Origin: Streptomyces sp. NBC_00490
Lineage (GTDB): Bacteria > Actinomycetota > Actinomycetes > Streptomycetales > Streptomycetaceae
DNA: 64,000 nt
Direction of reading: 5' to 3'
NCBI RefSeq assembly: GCF_036013645.1
Contig: NZ_CP107869.1
Coordinates: forward strand, 8,184,001 to 8,248,000
In this document: positions 56,459 to 64,000 of the stretch, piece after piece
How the letters are laid out: each line of letters starts with the position of its first letter
How positions within the stretch are numbered: the first letter of the stretch is position 1
Program-made: the position numbers and the translations under genes
The notes under the pieces: model-generated
Database searches by the model: none
Told to the model about the DNA's origin: nothing
The model's input: the letters and a program-made list of their open reading frames with translations, nothing else

Positions 56459-58000
56459 ATGACCACCGCCTTGGACCACCTGGAACCGGCCCTGTCCGTA
56501 CGCCAGGTCCTCACCCTGGAACGGGTGCTCGCCGGGGAACCCGAGGTGGTGGCCGGCGCGGCCCAGCTCGACCGGGCCGTGCGCTGGGTGCATGTCGCCG
56601 AGGCACCCGACGTCGGCGTCATGCTCACCGGCGGGGAGATGGTCCTCACCACCGGGGTGCTGCTCGCCGGCGACGAGGGCGCCCAGGCCGAGTACATCCA
56701 GTCCCTGCACCGCGCGGAGGCCGCCGCGGTCGTGCTGGGCCTCGGGCGGGCGTTCCCGGCTCCGCCGGACGTGATGCGGCGGGCCGCCGAGCGGTGCGGG
56801 CTGCCCATGGTCGTCCTGCACCGGCCCTTCCCCTTCGCCGAGCTGACGGAGGAGGTGCAGTCCCGGCTGGTGCGGCGCAAGTTCGCCGCCGTCAGCCTCT
56901 CCGAGGCCGTGCGCACCAGCCTCACCGGGCTCATCACCGCCGGCGCCCCGCTGCAACGGCTGCTCGACGACGTCGCCCAGCACAGCGCCTGTCCGGTCGT
57001 GGTCACCAACCTCGCCCACCGCGTCCTCGCCACGGCGGGGGAGCGGCCGGCCGTGGACGACGTGCTGCGGGACTGGGAGCGCATCGCCCGCCAGGCCGGC
57101 GGCAGCGAGGGCGACGGCTGGATCCGCGCCGAGCTGGGCGGGCGCGGAGAGCGGTGGGGGCAGATCCTGCTGTGCGGGTACCGCGGGGACACCGCCACCG
57201 GGCGGCTGCTCGCCGACCGGGCCGCCGAGGCCCTGGTCCTGCACCGCATGCTCGCCGGGAACTCCGCCCACACCTGGGAGGAGCAGTCCGCGCAGAGCCT
57301 GCTGACCGACCTGGTCAGCGGGGTCGTCCCGGCGAGACAGCTGCTGCCGCGGGCGCGGGCGGCCGGACTGCCCGTCAACCGGCGGACCTTCGTGCCCCTG
57401 GTCGTCAGGGACGGTGACCCGGCCGAACTCGACCGCGTACTGCGGCTGTTGGGGCTGCCCGGCATCGTCGCCGAGCTCGCCGACGGGGCGACCGCCGTAC
57501 TGCTGAGCCTGGCCCGGGACCAGGACGCGGCGGTCCTGACGGCGAACTTCGCGGCCCGGCTGACGGAGACGGTGGTGGCGGCGGCCGACCCCCGCACGGA
57601 CTGGGACGACGTCCCCGCCGGAATGCGGGAGGCCCGGCACGTCGCGGACGCCGTCGCCTCCGGAGTGCTCGACCTCCCGGCCGTCGTACGCCTGAAAGAC
57701 GTCCATCTGCGCGGTCTGATACGGCTGTTGCGCGACGACCCGCAGGTGCAGTCCTTCGCGGAGCGGGAACTGGACGGACTGCTCCGCGGGGCGGGCGAGG
57801 GCCTGCTCGCCGTCCTGCGGACGTATCTGGCCACCGGCCGCAACAAGTCCCGCACCGCCCAGCTCCACCACGTCTCGCGCCCCGCGCTGTACCGGCGCCT
57901 CGAAGCGATACAGACCCGGCTCGGGGTGGACCTCGACGACTTCGAACAGGCCGCCTCGGTGCACATCGCGCTCCTCGCGCACGACGCGCAACAGGGCTGA
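56459..58000 (+). CDS. PucR-family transcriptional regulator
   Basis: A 513-aa regulator. The N-terminal PucR purine-catabolism domain (LSVRQVLTLERVLAGEPEVV; VRWVHVAEAPDVGVMLTGGE) is followed by a GGDEF-like linker and the C-terminal helix-turn-helix (LLAVLRTYLATGRNKSRTAQ; LHHVSRPALYRRLEAIQTRL). It probably senses pyrimidine-catabolic intermediates and controls the flanking genes. It starts 38 nt after the aminotransferase and may be co-transcribed with it. Confidence 0.88.
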   Translation: MTTALDHLEPALSVRQVLTLERVLAGEPEVVAGAAQLDRAVRWVHVAEAPDVGVMLTGGEMVLTTGVLLAGDEGAQAEYIQSLHRAEAAAVVLGLGRAFPAPPDVMRRAAERCGLPMVVLHRPFPFAELTEEVQSRLVRRKFAAVSLSEAVRTSLTGLITAGAPLQRLLDDVAQHSACPVVVTNLAHRVLATAGERPAVDDVLRDWERIARQAGGSEGDGWIRAELGGRGERWGQILLCGYRGDTATGRLLADRAAEALVLHRMLAGNSAHTWEEQSAQSLLTDLVSGVVPARQLLPRARAAGLPVNRRTFVPLVVRDGDPAELDRVLRLLGLPGIVAELADGATAVLLSLARDQDAAVLTANFAARLTETVVAAADPRTDWDDVPAGMREARHVADAVASGVLDLPAVVRLKDVHLRGLIRLLRDDPQVQSFAERELDGLLRGAGEGLLAVLRTYLATGRNKSRTAQLHHVSRPALYRRLEAIQTRLGVDLDDFEQAASVHIALLAHDAQQG

Positions 58001-58093
58001 AACATGCCACGACCTGGGAAAACGGCGGTGAAACATGGGCCCACGACAGGGTGACACCGTGGCACGCCGAGCGCCCGCAGACGTGACACCGTG
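57998..58093. promoter_or_regulatory. Paired direct repeats before the second nitrilase gene
   Basis: TGAAACATG occurs at 57998-58006 and 58029-58037 (31 bp apart), and GTGACACCGTG at 58051-58061 and 58083-58093 (32 bp apart). Both spacings are close to three helical turns, suggesting cooperative binding on one DNA face, perhaps by the PucR regulator. The first repeat overlaps the pucR stop. Confidence 0.55.
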
Positions 58094-58155
58094 CAACTCA
58101 AAGCCTGCTTTCGGACTTTCTAGCCTTCTCGCACACCTAGCGACCGGAGGTCCCG

Positions 58156-58998
58156 ATGAGCAGAGTGATTCGTGCCGCCCTTTTCCAGACCGCGTGGACG
58201 GGCGACAAGGAGTCGATGATCCAGGTACACGAGCAGGCGGCCCGCGACGCGGCCGCGCAGGGTGCTCAGGTCCTGTGCTTCCAGGAGCTGTTCTACGGGC
58301 CGTACTTCTGCCAGGTCCAGGACAAGGCGTTCTACGAGTACGCCGAGCAGATCCCGGGCGGGCCGATCGTCAAGCGATTCCAGGCGCTGGCCAAGGAGTT
58401 GGGCATCGTCCTCGTCCTGCCCATGTACGAGGAGGAGCAGCCCGGCGTCCTCTACAACACCGCCGCCGTGATCGACGCGGACGGCTCGTACCTCGGCAAG
58501 TACCGCAAGCACCACATCCCGCAGGTGCCGGGCTTCTGGGAGAAGTTCTACTTCCGCCCGGGCAACAGCGGCTGGCCGGTCTTCGACACCAAGGTCGGCA
58601 GGATCGGCGTCTACATCTGCTACGACCGCCACTTCCCGGAGGGCTGGCGGGCGTTGGGCCTCGCGGGCGCCGAGATCGTCTTCAACCCCTCGGCCACCTC
58701 ACGCGGCCTGTCCGCCTATCTGTGGCAGCTGGAGCAGCCGGCCGCGGCCGTCGCCAACGAGTACTTCGTCGGCGCGATCAACCGGGTCGGTGTCGAGGAG
58801 CTCGGCGACAACGACTTCTACGGGACGACCTACTTCGTCGACCCGGAGGCGCAGTTCGTGGGCGAGGTGGCCTCCGACAAGGAGACCGAGCTCGTCGTCC
58901 GCGACCTCGACCTCAACAAGCTCCGCGAAGTGCGCGACCGCTGGCAGTTCTACCGCGACCGCCGTCCCGACGCGTACGCCCCGCTGACCGCCCCGTAA
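58156..58998 (+). CDS. Second nitrilase-superfamily amidohydrolase (beta-ureidopropionase-like)
   Basis: A 280-aa paralogue of the enzyme at 54292-55134 with the same catalytic residues (Glu in LCFQELFYGPYF, Lys in GKYRKHHIPQVPGF, Cys in VYICYDRHFPEGW). Most differences fall in the region of residues 60-110 and near the C-terminus, so the substrate range may differ (for example N-carbamoyl-beta-amino acids versus N-carbamoyl-alpha-amino acids from hydantoins). GGAGG precedes the ATG. It starts the second transcription unit of the cluster, with dihydropyrimidinase next. Confidence 0.88.
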   Translation: MSRVIRAALFQTAWTGDKESMIQVHEQAARDAAAQGAQVLCFQELFYGPYFCQVQDKAFYEYAEQIPGGPIVKRFQALAKELGIVLVLPMYEEEQPGVLYNTAAVIDADGSYLGKYRKHHIPQVPGFWEKFYFRPGNSGWPVFDTKVGRIGVYICYDRHFPEGWRALGLAGAEIVFNPSATSRGLSAYLWQLEQPAAAVANEYFVGAINRVGVEELGDNDFYGTTYFVDPEAQFVGEVASDKETELVVRDLDLNKLREVRDRWQFYRDRRPDAYAPLTAP

Positions 58999-59079
58999 CC
59001 GTCCTGGACCGCCGTCGGTCCGAGCACGGGGGCCGGACCGGCGGCAACGATCGACTCGTACGACACCAGGAGAGGGAAC

Positions 59080-60483
59080 ATGAGTAGCCGTACCGTCATC
59101 CGCGGTGGCCTCGTCGTCACCGCGTCCGACGAGATCCACGCCGACGTCCTGATCGAGGACGGCCGTATCGCCGCCCTCGCCGCCTCCGGCACCCCGGCCG
59201 CCGAGGCCTGGAGTGCCGAGCGGACCATCGACGCCACCGGCAAGTACGTCATCCCGGGCGGCGTCGACGCCCACACCCACATGGAGCTGCCGTTCGGCGG
59301 CACCTTCGCCTCCGACACCTTCGAGACCGGCACCCGGGCGGCTGCCTGGGGCGGCACGACGACCATCGTCGACTTCGCCGTGCAGAGCGTGGGTCACTCG
59401 TTGCGCGAAGGGCTCGACGCCTGGCACGCCAAGGCCGAGGGCAACTGCGCCATCGACTACGGCTTCCACATGATCGTCTCCGACGTGAACCAGGACACGC
59501 TCAAGGAGATGGACCTGCTGGTCGAGGAGGGCGTCACCTCCTTCAAGCAGTTCATGGCCTACCCCGGGGTCTTCTACTCCGACGACGGCCAGATCCTGCG
59601 CGCCATGCAGCGCTCCGCCGAGAACGGCGGACTGATCATGATGCACGCCGAGAACGGCATCGCGATCGACGTGCTGGTGGAGCAGGCGCTGGCCCGCGGC
59701 GAGACCGACCCGCGCTACCACGGGGAGGTGCGCAAGGCGCTCCTGGAGGCCGAGGCCACCCACCGCGCCATCAAGCTCGCACAGGTCGCCGGAGCGCCCC
59801 TGTACGTCGTGCACGTCTCGGCCATGGAGGCAGTGGCCGAGCTGGCGCGGGCGCGCGACGAGGGTCTGAACGTCTTCGGCGAGACCTGCCCGCAGTACCT
59901 GTTCCTGTCGACGGACAACCTCGCCGAACCCGACTTCGAGGGCTCGAAGTACGTGTGCAGTACGCCCCTTCGTCCCAAGGAGCACCAGGCGAAGCTGTGG
60001 CAGGGCCTGAGGACCAACGACCTCCAGGTCGTCTCCACCGACCACTGCCCCTTCTGCTTCGTGGGCCAGAAGGAGCTCGGCCGCGGCGACTTCTCGAAGA
60101 TCCCCAACGGTCTGCCGGGCGTCGAGAATCGTATGGACCTGCTCCACCAGGCCGTCGTCGACGGGCACATCAGCCGCCGCCGCTGGATCGAGATCGCCTG
60201 CGCCACCCCGGCCCGGATGTTCGGCATGTACCCGAAGAAGGGCACCATCGCCCCGGGCGCCGACGCCGACGTCGTCATCTACGACCCGCACGCCGAGCAG
60301 ATCATCTCCGCCGAGACCCACCACATGAACGTCGACTACTCGGCGTACGAGGGCAAGCGCCTCACCGGCCGCGTCGAGACGGTCCTGTCGCGTGGCGAAC
60401 TCGTCATCACCGAGCGGGAGTACACCGGGCACGCCGGGCACGGCACGTACACCCCGCGCTCCACCTGTCAGTACCTCACCTAG
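59080..60483 (+). CDS. hydA: Dihydropyrimidinase / D-hydantoinase
   Basis: A 467-aa amidohydrolase that opens dihydropyrimidine or hydantoin rings to N-carbamoyl amino acids. The binuclear zinc site is complete: GVDAHTHMELPF, carbamylated Lys in TSFKQFMAYPG, His in MMHAENGIA, His in YVVHVSAMEA and Asp in VSTDHCPFCF. It sits between the ureidopropionase and the F420 enzyme in the same orientation. GAGAGGGA precedes the ATG by 2-5 nt. Confidence 0.92.
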   Translation: MSSRTVIRGGLVVTASDEIHADVLIEDGRIAALAASGTPAAEAWSAERTIDATGKYVIPGGVDAHTHMELPFGGTFASDTFETGTRAAAWGGTTTIVDFAVQSVGHSLREGLDAWHAKAEGNCAIDYGFHMIVSDVNQDTLKEMDLLVEEGVTSFKQFMAYPGVFYSDDGQILRAMQRSAENGGLIMMHAENGIAIDVLVEQALARGETDPRYHGEVRKALLEAEATHRAIKLAQVAGAPLYVVHVSAMEAVAELARARDEGLNVFGETCPQYLFLSTDNLAEPDFEGSKYVCSTPLRPKEHQAKLWQGLRTNDLQVVSTDHCPFCFVGQKELGRGDFSKIPNGLPGVENRMDLLHQAVVDGHISRRRWIEIACATPARMFGMYPKKGTIAPGADADVVIYDPHAEQIISAETHHMNVDYSAYEGKRLTGRVETVLSRGELVITEREYTGHAGHGTYTPRSTCQYLT

Positions 60484-60494
60484 GAGTGGCGCAC

Positions 60495-61514
60495 ATGGAC
60501 TTCGGACTCGTCCTGCAGACCGACCCGCCGGCCTCGAAGGTCGTCAGCCTGATGAAGCGGGCCGAGCGCAACGGCTTCACCTACGGCTGGACCTTCGACT
60601 CCGCCGTGCTCTGGCAGGAACCGTTCGTGATCTACAGTCAGATCCTCGCCAACACCTCCAAGCTGACGGTCGGCCCCATGGTCACCAACCCGGGCACCCG
60701 CACCTGGGAGGTCACCGCCTCCACGTTCGCCACCCTCAACGACATGTTCGGCAACCGCACGGTCTGCGGCATCGGGCGCGGCGACTCCGCGATGCGCGTC
60801 GCGGGCCGGGCCCCGAACACCCTCGCCCGCATCAGCGAGGCCATGAAGGTCATCAAGGCGCTCGGCTCGGGCAAGGAGGCGGACCTCGGGGGCACGGTCG
60901 TCAAGTTCCCGTGGATCAAGGAGGACGCCGAACTCCCCGTCTGGATGGCCGCGTACGGTCCCAAGGCGCTGAAGATGACCGGCGAGGAGGCCGACGGCTT
61001 CATCCTCCAGCTCTCCGACCTGTACCTCACCGAGTACATGGTCAAGGCGGTCAAGGACGCGGCCGTCGCCGCCGGGCGCGACCCCTCCGAGGTGAAGATC
61101 TGCGTGGCCGCCCCGGCCTACGTCACCGAGGACGACTCGCCCGAGGCGCTCGCCCACGCGCGCGACCAGTGCCGCTGGTTCGGCGGGATGGTCGGCAACC
61201 ACGTGGCCGACCTGGTGTCCAAGTACGGCGAGCACTCCGCCGCCGTACCCGACGAACTCACCGACTACATCAAGGCCCGCGAGGGGTACGACTACTCCCA
61301 CCACGGCCGCTCCGACAACCCCGACACCGCCTTCGTGCCCGACGAGATCGTCGACCGGTTCTGCGTCATCGGGCCCGTCGAGAAGCACATCGAGAAGCTC
61401 AACGCCCTGCGTGAGCTCGGTGTCGACCAGTTCGCCCTCTACGACATGCACGACGCGCAGGAGACCGTCATCGACGCCTACGGCTCGAAGGTGATCCCCG
61501 CCGTCAACGCCTGA
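60495..61514 (+). CDS. F420-dependent LLM-class oxidoreductase
   Basis: A 339-aa luciferase-like monooxygenase-fold protein of the F420-dependent type (MDFGLVLQTDPPASKVVSLM; NRTVCGIGRGDSAMRVAGRA; PVWMAAYGPKALKMTGEEAD). It begins 11 nt after hydA. Its conserved placement in pyrimidine/hydantoin operons suggests a redox step in that pathway; it might supply the uracil or thymine reduction or oxidise a side product. That is inference. No dihydropyrimidine dehydrogenase gene is in the window. Confidence 0.85.
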   Translation: MDFGLVLQTDPPASKVVSLMKRAERNGFTYGWTFDSAVLWQEPFVIYSQILANTSKLTVGPMVTNPGTRTWEVTASTFATLNDMFGNRTVCGIGRGDSAMRVAGRAPNTLARISEAMKVIKALGSGKEADLGGTVVKFPWIKEDAELPVWMAAYGPKALKMTGEEADGFILQLSDLYLTEYMVKAVKDAAVAAGRDPSEVKICVAAPAYVTEDDSPEALAHARDQCRWFGGMVGNHVADLVSKYGEHSAAVPDELTDYIKAREGYDYSHHGRSDNPDTAFVPDEIVDRFCVIGPVEKHIEKLNALRELGVDQFALYDMHDAQETVIDAYGSKVIPAVNA

Positions 61515-61555
61515 CCCCCACGGTCCCGTTCCCCCCGACCCCCCACACCTTGTCC

Positions 61556-61591
61556 CCCCTCTCCGTCCCGCCGTCCCGGGGCGGAGAGGGG
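61556..61591 (+). terminator. Hairpin between the LLM gene and the permease
   Basis: CCCCTCTCCG (61556-61565) and CGGAGAGGGG (61582-61591) are perfect 10-bp arms with a 16-nt loop. No U-run follows, so it may reduce rather than stop read-through into the permease gene. Confidence 0.55.
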
Positions 61592-61669
61592 TGGCGGGAC
61601 CCGCCGTTCCCCGGTCCCGCCGGCCCCCGCACGGCCTATCCCGTCCCGCTCTCATCGATTGGCCTGCCC

Positions 61670-63226
<1,557 letters not shown>

Positions 63227-63238
63227 TGTCCAGGACTG

Positions 63239-63266
63239 GGAGGGCGGTCGCTACTGACCGCCCTCC
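63239..63266. terminator. Bidirectional terminator between convergent genes
   Basis: GGAGGGCGGTC (63239-63249) and GACCGCCCTCC (63256-63266) form an 11-bp perfect stem with a GCTACT loop. It is placed after the permease stop and includes the stop codon and last codons of the convergent DUF3558 gene. Confidence 0.8.
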
Positions 63267-63907
63267 AGTGCTGCCACCGCGTCCTTGGCCGCCTTGATGG
63301 CGCCCTTGTTGATCACATCCGTGTCGGGCGCCTTCTTCGACTCGAAGTCGCTGCCGTTGTAGGTGATGATCACCAGCGCGTTGGAGGCCTGGACGACGAC
63401 CGTGCCCTCGCGGGTCTGCTGCTTGTCCTCGGTGGTGAGGTTCACGACCGAGTAGCCCTGGTCGCCCACGCCCGGCACGTCCCCTCCGCCGCTCTTCTCC
63501 TTGACGCGCTCCTTGTACGAGGTCTGCGCCGCTTCGTCCGAGTCCATGATCTCGAAGGACACGTCGAGCCAGCGGTAGTCGTACCCCTTGAGCGCGTTCC
63601 AGGAGCAGGTGCGGCGGAGCTTCGTGTCCGTCGACGGGATCTCCTTGCCGGCCGCCTTGGCGCCCGGGACCAGGGACTTGATGTTCTGCGTGGAGACGCT
63701 GCCGCAGGGCGAGGGAGCCGCGGCGTACGTCTTCGAGGCCGCCGCCGTCGCCGGGGCCGACGCGGATCGCGTACCGCCGCCCTTGGACGCGGAGTCGTGG
63801 TCGGCGGTCGGAGCCGGTCCCGAGGAGAGCGACCAGCCCGCGGCGGCGAGCACGACGACCGGGGACAGACGCGCGGTCAGGGCGAGCGGCAGAGGAAGGG
63901 AACGCAC
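63251..63907 (-). CDS. DUF3558-like exported protein
   Basis: A 218-aa protein with an N-terminal signal-like segment (ALTARLSPVVVLAAAGWSL), a disordered Thr/Ala linker and a DUF3558-like domain (CGSVSTQNIKSLVPGAKAAG; RTCSWNALKGYDYRWLDVSF). Most DUF3558 proteins are lipoproteins, but no lipobox Cys is present here, so it may be secreted or anchored by the uncleaved helix. GTG 63907 gives the usual signal peptide; GTG 63973, with AGGGAG upstream, would add 22 residues. Function unknown. Confidence 0.75.
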   Translation of the reverse strand: MRSLPLPLALTARLSPVVVLAAAGWSLSSGPAPTADHDSASKGGGTRSASAPATAAASKTYAAAPSPCGSVSTQNIKSLVPGAKAAGKEIPSTDTKLRRTCSWNALKGYDYRWLDVSFEIMDSDEAAQTSYKERVKEKSGGGDVPGVGDQGYSVVNLTTEDKQQTREGTVVVQASNALVIITYNGSDFESKKAPDTDVINKGAIKAAKDAVAALEGGQ

Positions 63908-64000
63908 AGGCGCACTTTTCCGTGGGGGACGGTGCGGAAGGTGTCCGCACTGCGGACGGGACGACAGTGTCACACGACTCCCTGTGGGGCGAAAGTGCCA

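Overview
The window is high-GC actinomycete DNA, almost certainly a Streptomyces chromosome. The evidence is the G/C-ending codon use with long antisense shadow frames, a conservon operon, F420-dependent and secreted GDSL/CocE-type enzymes, DUF families typical of the genus, and frequent GTGA/ATGA translational coupling. No rRNA, tRNA or CRISPR array was recognised.

Region 1, about 1-8.5 kb, is a site of repeated insertion. A three-domain NUDIX hydrolase gene on the minus strand has been split twice. One interruption is a roughly 5.5-kb element (about 1176-6679). It carries a tyrosine recombinase, a small Xre-type protein, a 767-aa protein with nine tandem four-cysteine ribbons and a degenerate recombinase-like C-terminus, and an MFS efflux pump as apparent cargo. 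The other is a 1457-bp IS4-family insertion sequence (6931-8387) with 17-bp terminal inverted repeats and an 8-bp target duplication. Its transposase C-terminus lies in the +1 frame after a CCC-TGA-C site. Removing both insertions restores one 1485-nt frame (494 aa).

Region 2, about 8.5-22.3 kb, is a minus-strand FxLD-type lanthipeptide cluster. Read in transcription order it holds a LuxR-like regulator, a GNAT-like protein, DUF6624-like and DUF6082-like proteins, the 62-aa precursor, a LanB dehydratase (glutamylation part), a LanC cyclase, a LanB elimination domain fused to a PIMT-like methyltransferase, a helical protein, an ABC exporter with an apparent frameshift, a second FxLD methyltransferase and NUDIX proteins. 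A 15-bp perfect hairpin separates the precursor from lanB.

Region 3, about 22.4-34.7 kb, holds an acyl-CoA dehydrogenase, a GAF protein, a conservon (CvnD, C, B, A), a GH15 enzyme, a DUF6415 protein coupled to a 47-aa membrane peptide, two HTH/helical-repeat regulators, a TrmO/TsaA protein, an RsbW-like kinase and CutA.

Region 4, about 34.7-37.2 kb, has a phage-type integrase flanked by gene-poor DNA and probably marks the edge of a genomic island.

Region 5, about 37.2-64 kb, looks like conserved chromosome. It contains a fused PcaD-PcaC protein, an UPF0173 hydrolase, exonuclease III, a GDSL hydrolase, an orphan glutamate-uptake ATPase, a CocE-like peptidase, gamma-glutamyltransferase, a ClpC-like unfoldase and methionine aminopeptidase with a divergent Xre gene. 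It ends with a reductive pyrimidine/hydantoin catabolism cluster (two beta-ureidopropionase-like nitrilases, class III aminotransferase, PucR regulator, dihydropyrimidinase, F420-dependent oxidoreductase, NCS1 permease) and a DUF3558 protein.
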